A stretch of 64,000 nt of DNA from JARRNE01 sp963824085 (GTDB lineage: Bacteria > Pseudomonadota > Gammaproteobacteria > Chromatiales > Chromatiaceae), in NCBI GenBank assembly GCA_963824085.1, contig CAWGNT010000011.1, forward strand, positions 1 to 64,000, read 5' to 3'. The position numbers and the translations under genes were made by a program. A model generated the notes under the pieces. The model searched no databases. It saw only the letters and a program-made list of their open reading frames with translations, and was not told where the DNA came from. Positions 25,895 to 35,139 of the stretch are shown piece after piece. Position 1 is the stretch's first letter. Each line of letters opens with the position of its first letter.

Positions 25895-26204
25895 GAGGAT
25901 GATCATGCACATTCCTGGTGCGCGGCATGTGTGACAACTAACTCATGTGGTCGGTGAACCCCTGCGATCAGGCCTCGTGCCGGGTATCCCGATGCATCCG
26001 GGGGCGGGCTGTGCACGCCCGGCTGAGGCGTACACCTTTGGTGTGGCGCAGGGGCTGCGGGTCGCGGTAAGCGGCGCGAGCGCTGACCACGCATAGCTCA
26101 ACACGCCGCACGGGCGGCACTACTCCCACGTTCCGTACTCTCTGGGCAGCAAGCCGACTGGGTCGCTACGGCGGCGACACATCCCGCCGTAGCCGCCCCT
26201 TTTT
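25895..26204 (+). ncRNA. Candidate structured RNA ending in a terminator
   Basis: This 310-bp stretch lacks a credible ORF and is dense in short GC stems (for example GGGC-TGTGCAC-GCCC near 26003 and ACACC-TTT-GGTGT near 26034), ending at a strong intrinsic terminator. I could not match it to a known RNA class. It may be an untranslated leader or an independent RNA; this is an inference from hairpin density. Confidence 0.3.
26165..26204 (+). terminator. Strong rho-independent terminator
   Basis: GCTACGGCGG pairs perfectly with CCGCCGTAGC across a 9-base loop, followed by CGCCCC and five T. Confidence 0.8.
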
Positions 26205-26316
26205 AGCGCCTTGCGGCACGGGTCGGCCCTGCTTCACCGTCTTGGTGGGGTGCTTGGGGTATTGTTGCGTAACATAACTACGTAGTTACGCTACGCAGAA
26301 AGCGGGGGGCGGTTTG

Positions 26317-26799
26317 TTACGACGGCTTCTTGGGGGCTGGCTTCTGCCTGGGCTTTGGTGCTTCCTTGGGCTCCTCCTTGGATTGCGCAAGACGCGCGAG
26401 CTCGCCCTCTAGGCGGGTGACCTGGTCGCGCAGCTCGTCGGCGCGCATCTGCGTGTTTGCAATGCGCTCCTCGAGCCGGGCGTTCTCGATCCTAAGCTCG
26501 CCGACCTTCTCCTCTGCTCCGCGGTGGCGCTTCTCTTTCTCCGCGAGGGTCTTCGCGAGGGAGTCGCGCTCGCTCTCTCTCGCGTCGAGCTTCGTTTCAA
26601 GCTCGCCGATCTCTTGCGCGAGTTCCGCGCGTTCCTTCTCCATCTCGCGTCGCGCGGCCGTGAGGCCGTCGCGCTCGGTCTTGATCGCGTCTTGCGCGGC
26701 GTTCCACGCGGCGGCCCAGACAGCGCGGAGAGCGCTCGCGACGCTCTCGGGCATGTCGGGGATGTTCGCGACGCGGCGGCCGCCGCGCTCGTCTTTCCA
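26317..26799 (-). pseudogene. kfrA: KfrA-like plasmid protein, N-terminally truncated
   Basis: The frame encodes the C-terminal coiled-coil part of a KfrA-type protein: PDMPESVASALRAVWAAAWNAA, then continuous heptads (ERDGLTAARREMEKERAEL...) and a Lys/Pro-rich tail (KPRQKPAPKKP). KfrA proteins bind DNA through an N-terminal helix-turn-helix and assist plasmid maintenance. That domain is missing because the Tn3 transposon end begins at 26800; the frame only continues into transposon DNA. The missing half is not on the other side of the transposon. Confidence 0.75.
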
Positions 26800-26834
26800 G
26801 GGGTAGGCTCGGGATACGTGTAAATTTTTATCAC
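26800..26834 (+). repeat. Tn3 terminal inverted repeat, left
   Basis: These 35 bp are identical to the reverse complement of 31397-31431. Confidence 0.95.
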
Positions 26835-26919
26835 TTCCTCCCGAACGGCTCGGACATCCGAAGAAACCGCTCACCGCGCCGTCGAGCCGGTCCTTTCGGG
26901 TGAGCGCCAAACTGCACCG

Positions 26920-27324
26920 TCAGAACCGGGGGGTGACGAATCCAGCCTGAACGAAGTGCTGGTCGAAGGCGAGCGCGGTCTTCAAGTCCATGCGGCGCAT
27001 GACGACGAAGGAGACGCAGTCGACCAGGCCCCATTGCTTGTCGATGTGGCGCCGGTACAGATCGAACGCCGACTCAAACAGCTCGGGGGTGAGGTTCACC
27101 ACAGTCACCCCTGGCGATTCGCGCAGATCCTCGATGATCTGTACGGCAGCGTTACGATCCATCCTCGACAGGGCGTTGCCGATCTCCAGCAGCACGGCGT
27201 CGGTGACGATGACTGGCTGTCCATCGAACTTCTCCGAGAGCGCGACCGCATCCACGTGATGCTGATCGTTCTCGTTGACCAGCGCGAGGATGTAGCCGGT
27301 GTCGACGAAAACGGATTCAGGCAT
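26920..27324 (-). CDS. vapC: PIN-domain toxin (VapC type)
   Basis: This 134-residue PIN-domain protein is a probable ribonuclease toxin. The acidic residues expected for Mg binding are visible: D in VFVDTGYILALV, E in LLEIGNAL, and D in GLVDCVSFVVM with a final D in ALAFDQHF. The start at 27324 overlaps the antitoxin stop by 8 bp (ATGCCTGA), so the two are translationally coupled. It sits inside a Tn3-family transposon, where such pairs may stabilise the element. Confidence 0.88.
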   Translation of the reverse strand: MPESVFVDTGYILALVNENDQHHVDAVALSEKFDGQPVIVTDAVLLEIGNALSRMDRNAAVQIIEDLRESPGVTVVNLTPELFESAFDLYRRHIDKQWGLVDCVSFVVMRRMDLKTALAFDQHFVQAGFVTPRF

Positions 27325-27550
27325 CCGGCTCGCCGACGACGTAGGCATCATGGTTGGTCGAGAGGTCCTTCGGTCCCTGGGTTTTCACCCTTCGCAGCCG
27401 CGAAAAGATCGTCTCGTTTCCGTCGGTAGACTGGGGCTCCGCATCCACCAGGACGACGCGCACCTTTTTGCCATCCAGAAGACGGCGATGTTCCGGCGGG
27501 ATGTCGAGAATACCGTCATGTGCGACGGCCTGAAATTCGATTGCATTCAT
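27317..27550 (-). CDS. Antitoxin partner of PIN toxin
   Basis: This 77-residue protein (MNAIEFQAVAHDGILDIPPEHRRLLDGKKVRVVLV) resembles short beta-strand antitoxins with an AbrB/VapB-like N-terminal DNA-binding region and a disordered C-terminal part (FSRLRRVKTQGPKDLSTNHDAYVVGEPDA) that would wrap the toxin. It precedes and overlaps the toxin gene, the usual order. It would repress its own promoter; no operator was identified. Confidence 0.8.
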   Translation of the reverse strand: MNAIEFQAVAHDGILDIPPEHRRLLDGKKVRVVLVDAEPQSTDGNETIFSRLRRVKTQGPKDLSTNHDAYVVGEPDA

Positions 27551-27654
27551 GAGTATGGATAGCGTCTATCGTAGTGTGCGGCGCGACGGTCTTTCCGCGC
27601 TGTGGGCCACCGCCGCCAATGGACTAAAAACCGCAGGGGTCCAAGCCTGCTGCT

Positions 27655-28284
27655 CTACCTTCCCAATCGCAGGTCTGCATCGTCGTGCCGAACGCGTTTG
27701 ACGATGTCCCCAACAACGCCGCGCCCCGTCTTGGCACCGATACGCCGTTGGATTTCGCGCACGCTTAGTTCCGTCGTTCTGGCCAGTTTTTCGACCTCTG
27801 CAACAACCGTCGTCGGTGTTCGCGGTCGACCCAGGTGCTTCCCTCGTGCCTTTGCTGCCTTCATCCCGGCCGAAACGCGCTCGCTGATCAGCGAGGACTC
27901 CAGCTCCGCCATGGCACCGATGAGCGTGAACATCGCCTTACCCATGGGTGAGGTGGTGTCGATCTGGTCCTGGACGCTCACGAACCGGATGCCGAGGTGG
28001 TTGAACTCCTCAAGTGCGCTCAGCAGGTGCTTGGTCGAGCGGGCGAAGCGGTCGAATTTCCACACCAGCACACAGTCGAAGGCGCGATCGCGCGCATCCC
28101 GCATCAGGGCATCGAGCTGAGGACGGCCTTGGCGCCGACCCGATACCGCCACGTCCAAGTAGTCCCGCACAATGTCCAACTCGGCGCGCTCGGCGTAGAC
28201 CCGAAGCCCGTCGAACTGAAGATCCGGCTTCTGATCCGCCGTAGAGACCCGGAGATAGAGCGCGGCGCGGTTCTTCTGGGGCAT
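27655..28284 (-). CDS. tnpR: Tn3 resolvase, serine recombinase
   Basis: This 209-residue small serine recombinase has the catalytic serine in ALYLRVSTADQ, the conserved VWKFDRFARSTKHL and a GRKHLGRP-type hinge, with a C-terminal helix-turn-helix (LARTTELSVREIQRRIGAKT). It resolves transposon cointegrates at the res site. It is divergent from tnpA, with a 133-bp gap holding the res-like palindrome. Confidence 0.93.
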   Translation of the reverse strand: MPQKNRAALYLRVSTADQKPDLQFDGLRVYAERAELDIVRDYLDVAVSGRRQGRPQLDALMRDARDRAFDCVLVWKFDRFARSTKHLLSALEEFNHLGIRFVSVQDQIDTTSPMGKAMFTLIGAMAELESSLISERVSAGMKAAKARGKHLGRPRTPTTVVAEVEKLARTTELSVREIQRRIGAKTGRGVVGDIVKRVRHDDADLRLGR

Positions 28285-28417
28285 TTCTGTCTGGATCGCG
28301 CGTCCGAGAATGTATACATTTTCGGCCAGCCAAATTCGGCCACGTCAGTCGTGGTAAATCAAGCACTTTCTGGCCGTCGGGGCAAACCCTTTTTCGGACA
28401 CCTCGCGAGCCCTTGCC
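28285..28417. promoter_or_regulatory. res-like region between tnpR and tnpA
   Basis: A near-perfect palindrome at 28304-28325 (CCGAGAATGTATACATTTTC) centred on TGTATACA looks like the resolvase crossover subsite I. The divergent tnpR and tnpA promoters must also lie here, so resolvase binding would repress both. Confidence 0.75.
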
Positions 28418-31387
28418 ATGGCCTCCATCAACCGTACCGCGTACCCCCGCTTTCGCGGGCAGCTCACCGAAGCCGAGCTGGAGGCCGAATTCACTCTGAG
28501 TGAGGGCGAAGAGGCGTTCGTCCGCCGACACGCCCGCGGCGAGGCCGGCAGGTTGTCGATGGCCATCACCCTGAAGACGCGCCAAAGCTTGGGCTTCTTC
28601 CTGGCACTCGAAGACGTTCCTGATCAGATCCGTCGGCACATCGCCAAAGTGCTCGGATTCGATGACGAGACAGGACTGGTCGATGGTGTCGCTCGGCCGG
28701 CGACGGTGCACCGGTATCGTGAAGCGATCCGCAAGCACCTCCGTAGCCGTCCCTTCTCCCACGGCGGCCGGGAGGTCGTGATCAGGACGGTCCATCGCGC
28801 CGCCCAGGTCATGAGCGACCCGGCAGATCTGATCAGCGCGTCGGTCGAGGCCCTGATCAAGGAGCGGATCGAGCTTCCCGCCTTCAGCAACCTGGACCGG
28901 CTGATCGGCAATCTGCGCCAAGCGATCCACGAGGAGATCTACCGGAAGATCGATGCCGCTTTGAGCGAGGCTCAGCGCCAGGTTCTCGATGCGATGCTGG
29001 AGCCACCGGTCGGAAGATACTACCTGAACGCCTTTTCACGGCTCAAGGAGACCCCGGGGCCAGCAAATCTGAAGCACCTGCGTCTATGGATCGACCGGCT
29101 CGCCGAGCTGGATGCCGTTCTCGATCCCCGGCCGCTCCTGGAGAGCATTCCGCATACCAAGATCCGGCAGTTCTCCGCCGAGGCTAAGGCTCCGGAGACC
29201 GGTGATCTACGTGATGTCTGCCAGCCCGGCCGGCGACACACCTTGTTGCTGTGCCTGCTTCACCAGACCCAGACGCAGACCCGCGACCAGCTCGTCGATA
29301 TGTTCATCCGCAGGATGCGACGCACCCGGAACCGGGCCGTCGAGCGGTTGCACGCCCTGCAGAAGAACCAGCGCGCGATCGAGGAAGACCTCCTCGCAGT
29401 CTTAGGCCAGGTCTTGCGACATGCCGGTGCCACGGACGCGGACGAGGAGCTCGGCCGTAACGTGCGCCAGGTGCTCCTCGAGCAGGGTGGTGTCGAGACC
29501 CTCGGCGCCCAGTACCACGCGGTGACCGCTTACCACAACGACAACTACCTGCCGTTGTTGTGGCCGATCCACAGTGGCAATCGGAGTACGCTGTTCCGGT
29601 TGCTCGATCTGCTGACGCTGGAGTCATCGAGCGCGGACACGCGCCTGCTCGACGCCCTGGAAATTGTCCTTCAGCACCAGCACAGCCGCCGCAAGGTCCT
29701 GGACGTCACGCTGGATCTTGGCTTCGCCTCGCAACGCTGGCAAGCCTTCGTCCAACAGCGCCACGACGGCGAGGTGCTGCTCGATCGCCATGCCTTGGAA
29801 CTGTGCGTGTTCATGTACCTGGCCGAGGCGCTGCAAAGCGGCGACCTGTATGTGGTCGGCTCCGGGGCCTACGACGACTACCGCGCCCAGCTGCTGCCTT
29901 GGGACGAGTGCGACCGCAGGCTCGACGACTACGGCGCCGCGGTGAAGCTGCCGACGGGGGCCAGCAAGTTTGTTTCCGAGCTACGAGACAAGCTGGAAGA
30001 GCTGGCCAGGACCGTCGACGCCGGCTTCCCGGACAACAGCGCGTTGCGGATCGATCCGGATGGAACGCCGCATCTGATCCGCCAGGCTGCTCAACCTCTG
30101 CCTCAAGGGCTCCAAGCCTTCGAGCAAGCGATCCGGGAACGGATGCCGGAGCGGCATCTGCTCGATGTCCTCAAACACGTCCAACACTGGTCCTCGTTCA
30201 CGCGCCACTTCGGCCCGTTGTCTGGCTCGGACCCCAAGCTGGAAGACGCGACAAAGCGGTATCTGTTCACGGTCTTCGGGATCGGCTGCAACCTCGGCGT
30301 CAACCAGACCGCGCGCCACGCACCGGACAGCATCAACCGGCACTTGCTGCGCCGGATCAACGCCCAGCATGTCACTGTCGACAAACTCGAAGCCGCATCC
30401 GCCGACATCGCCCGCGAGTACGTCCGGTTCGAGCTGCCCAAGCTCTGGGGCAAGCCGAACGTGGCCATCGCCGACGGGACGCACATGGAGCTGCGCGAGA
30501 ACAACCTCCTCGGCGAGCAGCACATCCGTTACGGCCGCTACGGCGGCATCGCCTATCATCACATTTCGGCGACCTACATCGCGCTGTTCAGCAACTTCAT
30601 CGCCTGCGGGGTCTGGGAGGCGGTTTACATCCTCGACGGGCTACTGCATAACCGCTCTGATTTCGAGGTCGACACCGTCCACGCAGACACCCACGGCCAG
30701 AGCGAGCCGGTGTTCGGCCTGGCGTACCTGCTCGGCATCGAGCTGCTGCCGAGAATGCGTACCTGGAACGATGCGGTGTTCTACCGTCCCGACGCCACCT
30801 CGAAGTACGAGCACATCGACGCGCTTTTCACCAAGACCGTCGATTGGCGGATCATCGAGGCCCACTGGCAGGATATGATGCAGGTGGTCCTGTCGATCCA
30901 GGCCGGCAAGGTGCTACCCTCGATGCTACTGCGCAAGCTCGGCAGCCGAAGCAAAAAGAACCGGCTCTACCAGGCCTTCCGCGAACTGGGGCGTGTGGTG
31001 CGGACCTTGTTCCTGCTGCGCTTCGTGTCAGAAGGGGAGCTGCGCCAGAGTATCCGTGCAGAGACCACCAAGATCGAGTCCTACAATGACTTCCTCGACT
31101 GGATCGGCTTTGGCGGTCCGGTGATCAAGAGCGGAGACCCGGTGGAGCAGCTCAAGCAGGTGAAGTACATGGAGCTGGTCGCCAACGCCGTGATGTTGCA
31201 GAACGTCGTCGACCTGACGGATGTGCTCGCCCGTATGGCCGCAGAGGGGTTGCCGGTGACTCCTGAGCTTGTCGCGAGAACCGCTCCCACCATCCGCGAC
31301 CATCTACGACGCTTCGGACAGTTCGACGTCGACATGGACGTTTTGCCGCCTCCGCTCCAGCCGAGGCCACTGCCGTTCCCCGGGTGA
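28418..31387 (+). CDS. tnpA: Tn3-family transposase
   Basis: This 989-residue transposase has the DUF4158-like N-terminal domain (YPRFRGQLTEAELEAEFTLSE) and the Tn3 DDE domain with D in NVAIADGTHMELRE, D in VHADTHGQSEPVFGLAYLLG and E in AETTKIESYNDFLDW. The length is normal for the family and no defect is visible. The ATG is preceded by a GCCCTTGCC sequence without a strong ribosome site. Confidence 0.95.
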   Translation: MASINRTAYPRFRGQLTEAELEAEFTLSEGEEAFVRRHARGEAGRLSMAITLKTRQSLGFFLALEDVPDQIRRHIAKVLGFDDETGLVDGVARPATVHRYREAIRKHLRSRPFSHGGREVVIRTVHRAAQVMSDPADLISASVEALIKERIELPAFSNLDRLIGNLRQAIHEEIYRKIDAALSEAQRQVLDAMLEPPVGRYYLNAFSRLKETPGPANLKHLRLWIDRLAELDAVLDPRPLLESIPHTKIRQFSAEAKAPETGDLRDVCQPGRRHTLLLCLLHQTQTQTRDQLVDMFIRRMRRTRNRAVERLHALQKNQRAIEEDLLAVLGQVLRHAGATDADEELGRNVRQVLLEQGGVETLGAQYHAVTAYHNDNYLPLLWPIHSGNRSTLFRLLDLLTLESSSADTRLLDALEIVLQHQHSRRKVLDVTLDLGFASQRWQAFVQQRHDGEVLLDRHALELCVFMYLAEALQSGDLYVVGSGAYDDYRAQLLPWDECDRRLDDYGAAVKLPTGASKFVSELRDKLEELARTVDAGFPDNSALRIDPDGTPHLIRQAAQPLPQGLQAFEQAIRERMPERHLLDVLKHVQHWSSFTRHFGPLSGSDPKLEDATKRYLFTVFGIGCNLGVNQTARHAPDSINRHLLRRINAQHVTVDKLEAASADIAREYVRFELPKLWGKPNVAIADGTHMELRENNLLGEQHIRYGRYGGIAYHHISATYIALFSNFIACGVWEAVYILDGLLHNRSDFEVDTVHADTHGQSEPVFGLAYLLGIELLPRMRTWNDAVFYRPDATSKYEHIDALFTKTVDWRIIEAHWQDMMQVVLSIQAGKVLPSMLLRKLGSRSKKNRLYQAFRELGRVVRTLFLLRFVSEGELRQSIRAETTKIESYNDFLDWIGFGGPVIKSGDPVEQLKQVKYMELVANAVMLQNVVDLTDVLARMAAEGLPVTPELVARTAPTIRDHLRRFGQFDVDMDVLPPPLQPRPLPFPG

Positions 31388-31396
31388 CCGTCCGTA

Positions 31397-31431
31397 GTGA
31401 TAAAAATTTACACGTATCCCGAGCCTACCCC
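31397..31431 (-). repeat. Tn3 terminal inverted repeat, right
   Basis: These 35 bp are the exact inverse of 26800-26834. Confidence 0.95.
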
Positions 31432-31483
31432 GTCAAGGAGCACTGCCAAGGGGCGGCGCATCTGTGTCGGTACGCGGACGACT
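31432..31483 (+). pseudogene. Fragment of another reverse transcriptase (YADD motif)
   Basis: The 52 bp between the transposon end and the group II intron encode VKEHCQGAAHLCRYADDC in frame with a typical RT catalytic core (the YADD box and its upstream strand). It cannot belong to the downstream intron's own RT, whose YADD box is intact at about 37128. The group II intron therefore appears to have inserted into the YADD box of a different RT gene. Confidence 0.65.
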
Positions 31484-31991
31484 GTGTGCCACGAAGGCAC
31501 GCCGGAGGACGGAGTCCTCCGTGCAGCCATGCTGCACAAGTGATGGGGGTTGGCCCCCCGAAGCCGCCGTACAGGCGGAGGCTTCAAACCACCGCAAGCT
31601 GCGTCGGTCAAGAGCCGGGGTAGTGAGCGTTGCGGAAAAGGCAGGGCGAGACCCTGTCAGGTGAGGATCAGGGAGACGAACGCGAGTGAACCGCTGATGA
31701 AGTGTCGAAAGCGTAGGGACGAGGTCAAAACCGGAGGGTAGTCGTTACTCCGGGATGAGTCTGGCGGGAGCCTGTGTACTGGCCAGACGGCCTCCGGCAT
31801 GAAGGTGGCGTGAACCTGATTCAGGCGCTTGTGTGGAACGTGGGAACTTGTCGCTCCGATGCCAAGGGAGAAACCCAAGTGGAAGCCCCACAAGGGTGAG
31901 AGTACCGATGCGGAGCACAAGGGCGGAGCAACCCGTAGTAGTGAGGAAGGTCCTGTAATGGGGCTGGAGCGAAGGGGTTGCATCGTCCGGC

Positions 31992-32455
31992 TTGGAAAAG
32001 AGAACAACCGGAAACGGGAGGATTCGCTTGGAACAAGCAAAGCCGTTTTGTATTACCAAACGTCAGGTATGGGAGGCATACAAACGTGTCAAGGCCAACA
32101 AAGGCGCAGCGGGGGTAGACGGTCAGAGCCTCGAAGCGTTCGAGCAAGACCTGGAAGGGAACCTCTACAAGCTATGGAATCGCCTGGCCTCCGGCAGCTA
32201 CTTTCCGCCACCGGTCCTGCGGGTGGAAATACCCAAAGAGGATGGGCGGATGCGGCCGTTAGGAATTCCCACCGTTGCTGATCGGATAGCCCAGACGGTC
32301 GTCAAGCAGTATCTGGAGCCGGAGTTGGAGCAACACTTCCACCCGGACTCCTATGGCTATCGGCCTGGCAAATCGGCGTTGGATGCGGTGGGGATGGCAC
32401 GCCAGCGATGCTGGCAAAGCGACTGGGTTCTAGATCTTGACATCAAAGGCTTTTT
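31992..32455 (+). pseudogene. ltrA: Group II intron RT/maturase, part 1
   Basis: This encodes RT blocks 0-3: VWEAYKRVKANKGAAGVDG, RPLGIPTVADRIAQTVVKQ, HPDSYGYRPGKSALDAV and WVLDLDIKGF. It opens with TTG (31992; a second TTG at 32028 is possible) and stops where the serine-recombinase element begins. The three parts (31992-32455, 35201-35433, 37118-37704) join into a 428-codon frame with no other change. The protein would reverse-transcribe the intron and assist splicing. Confidence 0.88.
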
Positions 32456-32470
32456 GGATCGTTGTTCATA

Positions 32471-34693
32471 CTACCCCCCGGCTGATTTAGGGTCGTCAAA
32501 AAGATCTGGAATGGTCTCTGGAAGCTTTATTTTCAGTCCCTTACGGTTGCCTTGGGAGACATGGATGGCGTCCAGCTCGCCGCGCTTGACACGCTGCAAC
32601 ACGGTTTGGCGCGACACGCCGAGGATGCGCATGGCGTCGACGATGGGAACATATCCGGCGGGCGCGTCGCCCGCAAAGCGCGCGCGCAGCGCATCGGTTA
32701 CGAGGATACGCCAAGGGGCGCCGGGGGTGATTTGTTCACCGGCGATGAGCCCATCGTTTAGATGCCGGTGCAACGTGGACGGGGCCACGCCGAGCACCTC
32801 GGCGGCGTCGCGGATGGTCAGGGGCTCGCCAGTGACGGGCTCTACCGGCGGGACGAAGCACGGAATGCCCCAATGGGTTCGCAGGCTGCCGACGCGATTG
32901 ACGGTGAATGGCAGCCCAGTGACGGTGGTGCGCTGCTGGCGATTGAGGACGCCGGCGATGATGGCGTCGGGATAATGCACGGCCAAGCGGCGAATGAGCG
33001 CAATGGTGTCTTCGTCGGTGCGTCGGGTGGCAGGACGTGATTGGGGCAACGGGATCGCGATGTCGCTGGTCAAGCCACCGTGCCAGCGTAAGGTCAAGCA
33101 CACTTCGTGCGCCGAGGTGTTGCGTGTCACCATCACCTCTTCCAGGAGCGCGCGCAGCAGTTCCTTGCGGTCGCGATCGGTGGTGGACGGTGCCGACCAG
33201 ACCGCCTGGAGATCATCGGCCAGGGCGAGGATGGTGTCGCGTTCGGCCGGCGTCAGCGCATGCGGCTGTTGATGCTGGCGTCGTTGCAGCTCCTGCTCGG
33301 CGGTATGGACCACCTGCAACGCCTGTTCCCAGGCGGCCTCCAGTCCGCGCGCGACGAGGCGGTTGTCGGGATCGACGTTGTGATAGCGCCGCTGGGCGAG
33401 TTGGGCCTGATAGCGTGCTTGTTCCACCTGATGTTGCCACTGCACCAGAGCGGCATCCGTAGCGCTGTCGAGCGCCGTAGCCGCATCCAATGCCGCTTGC
33501 AAGGCGGCTGGCTGCACCGCGGCGAGGACGGCTGCGGTGACTGCCTGTTGGATTTTCTGGCCACCGATGCGCAAGCAGGCCTCACCCCTGCCGTTGGCGA
33601 TGTTGCCCCCGGGGCAGTAGTAGGTCGGGACGGCGTTGCGACCACTGTAGGCCACCAAGAGCTTGCGCCCGCAATGCCCACACAGGGCCATGCCTTGCAG
33701 CAAGGCGGCGCCCTCGCGTAGCGCGCCGGCACTGTCATGGGGGGTGGGTCGGGTATTGGAGGCTAGGCGCACCTGATTGGCCTCGAAGGTGGCCCAATCG
33801 ATGAAGCCTGGGTGGTGATCATGAATCAGCACACTCCATTCGGCGGGCGGTAAACGTTTGAGGCGTTGGCGCACCTCGCCGTGGTCATCGATGTAGCGTT
33901 CCTGGCGGGTCTTGCCGTAGACGTAGGCGCCAGCATAGACCGGATTGGTGAGGACCTGATGGATTTTCGTATAGGTCGGCGTGATCCACTGGATCGCGCT
34001 GCAACCGGGGGCTTGGGAGGGGAAAGCCAGGGCCGCGCTGCGAAACCACAACCACACACGCCGCGCCGAGCCCATCTCGCCGAAGCGATCGAAGACGGCG
34101 CCGAGGGCGCCCGTCACCGCCGCGTCGGGGTGGAAGCGCACCTCGCCATCGGCCTCACCCCACACGAGCCCAATGGGCAGGCCACGGCGCAGCTCTCCGC
34201 GGGCGGCCTTGTTGCGGATGCCGCCGTTGAGGCGGGCCCGCAGTACGTGCAACTCCGCCTCGGACATGGTGCCCTTGAGTCCGAGCACGAGGCGGTCATT
34301 GAACAGCCCAGGGTGGTAGAGGCCGTCGGCATCGCCGATCAGGGTATCGGTGGCCCCGCACAGATCCAGCAGCCGGTACCAATCGGCATTGTTGCGGGCG
34401 AGTCGCGACACCTCCAAGGCGAGCACGATCCCCACATGGCCCAGTGCCACCTCCGCGGCCAGCTCGGCGAACCCCTCGCGGGCGCTCAGTCCCGCTCCGG
34501 AGGTGCCAAGATCCTGGTCGAGCACGCGCGTTTGGCCTGGTGGCCAGCCGAGCTGTGTGGCGAAGGCCCGCAGTTGATACTGCCGCTCGGTGGATTCGCG
34601 GTTGTGCTCGACCTGCGCGCTGGTGGATTGGCGGATGTAGACAATGGCCTGGCGAGCCAGATGAGACGGCGTGATCTTGGTGTACTCAGTCAT
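32471..34693 (-). CDS. Large serine recombinase
   Basis: This 740-residue recombinase has the resolvase-type catalytic domain (IVYIRQSTSAQVEHNRESTERQY with the nucleophile in RQS, then LALEVSRLARN), a recombinase domain with NPVYAGAYVYGK, a zinc ribbon (CGHCGRKLLVAY...YYCPGG...C), a coiled coil (QVEQARYQAQLAQRRYHNV), and unusual C-terminal helix-turn-helix segments (TIRDAAEVLGVAPSTLHRHL and VDAMRILGVSRQTVLQRVKRG). It would insert and excise the element. It overlaps the next small gene by a few bases. Confidence 0.92.
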   Translation of the reverse strand: MTEYTKITPSHLARQAIVYIRQSTSAQVEHNRESTERQYQLRAFATQLGWPPGQTRVLDQDLGTSGAGLSAREGFAELAAEVALGHVGIVLALEVSRLARNNADWYRLLDLCGATDTLIGDADGLYHPGLFNDRLVLGLKGTMSEAELHVLRARLNGGIRNKAARGELRRGLPIGLVWGEADGEVRFHPDAAVTGALGAVFDRFGEMGSARRVWLWFRSAALAFPSQAPGCSAIQWITPTYTKIHQVLTNPVYAGAYVYGKTRQERYIDDHGEVRQRLKRLPPAEWSVLIHDHHPGFIDWATFEANQVRLASNTRPTPHDSAGALREGAALLQGMALCGHCGRKLLVAYSGRNAVPTYYCPGGNIANGRGEACLRIGGQKIQQAVTAAVLAAVQPAALQAALDAATALDSATDAALVQWQHQVEQARYQAQLAQRRYHNVDPDNRLVARGLEAAWEQALQVVHTAEQELQRRQHQQPHALTPAERDTILALADDLQAVWSAPSTTDRDRKELLRALLEEVMVTRNTSAHEVCLTLRWHGGLTSDIAIPLPQSRPATRRTDEDTIALIRRLAVHYPDAIIAGVLNRQQRTTVTGLPFTVNRVGSLRTHWGIPCFVPPVEPVTGEPLTIRDAAEVLGVAPSTLHRHLNDGLIAGEQITPGAPWRILVTDALRARFAGDAPAGYVPIVDAMRILGVSRQTVLQRVKRGELDAIHVSQGNRKGLKIKLPETIPDLFDDPKSAGG

Positions 34694-34862
34694 CGGGGTG
34701 ACCCGCGGCCGTGACAGGCGTCCGCTGGGCCAGGACGACCTGACTCATCAGGCGCACGAGAAGGGCGCGGATGGCCTGTTGCCGATCGGCTTGGAAGGTC
34801 TCCCATGCCGGTACCGCGCCCGCGGGCGGTTCCGGTTGGAGGAAGGTCAACTGTTGGGACAT
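34686..34862 (-). CDS. Small protein of the serine-recombinase element
   Basis: This 58-residue protein (MSQQLTFLQPEPPAGAVPAWETFQADRQQAIRALLVRLMSQVV) has a GGAG site before its ATG and overlaps the recombinase start, so it is co-expressed. The function is unknown. The helix QQAIRALLVRLMSQVV and the small size suggest an accessory factor, which is only an inference. Confidence 0.65.
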   Translation of the reverse strand: MSQQLTFLQPEPPAGAVPAWETFQADRQQAIRALLVRLMSQVVLAQRTPVTAAGHPDD

Positions 34863-35139
34863 GGGCACGCTCCTTCGGTGAGGTTCGAGCGGCTGGATCA
34901 ACCGTTTCCGCTCGGCGAAGGAGTGCATTAACAACGGCGCGCGCCTGCAGCAACTGCGCCACGGAGGCGAGCACCGCCGGCTGCGGCTTGGGCGTCCCGT
35001 GGAGATCGGTCCAGGCGGCAGGAACCCGCAGGCGCGTCCCGTCGGGGAGCACTAAGACGAGCTTGATTTCGCCTTGGTGGCTGACCGCGCTGAAGACCTC
35101 GAGCAACTGACCATCAAAGGGGTGGTGCGAGCGCACCAC
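34690..35139 (-). CDS. DUF5372-like protein
   Basis: The first 90 or so residues (VRSHHPFDGQLLEVFSAVSHQGEIKLVLVLPDGTRLRVPAAWTDLHG) match DUF5372, a small domain often encoded beside recombinases of this type. The frame stays open through the overlapping 34686-34862 gene, but its tail there (Pro/Gly/Arg-rich) looks like a shadow of that gene. The true end may be earlier, or a frameshift may have occurred. It starts at GTG. Confidence 0.7.
   Translation of the reverse strand: MVRSHHPFDGQLLEVFSAVSHQGEIKLVLVLPDGTRLRVPAAWTDLHGTPKPQPAVLASVAQLLQARAVVNALLRRAETVDPAARTSPKERAHVPTVDLPPTGTARGRGTGMGDLPSRSATGHPRPSRAPDESGRPGPADACHGRGSPR

Larger units (their letters stand above)
26800..31431. mobile_element. 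Tn3-family transposon with toxin-antitoxin passenger
   Basis: Perfect 35-bp inverted repeats (26800-26834 and 31397-31431, starting GGGGTAGGCTCGGG) bound a 4.6-kb unit carrying tnpA, tnpR, a res-like site and a PIN-domain toxin-antitoxin pair. The flanks, TTCCA on the left and GTCAA on the right, are not a 5-bp target duplication. They belong to different genes (kfrA and a reverse transcriptase), so the DNA next to the transposon was rearranged after insertion. Confidence 0.92.
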
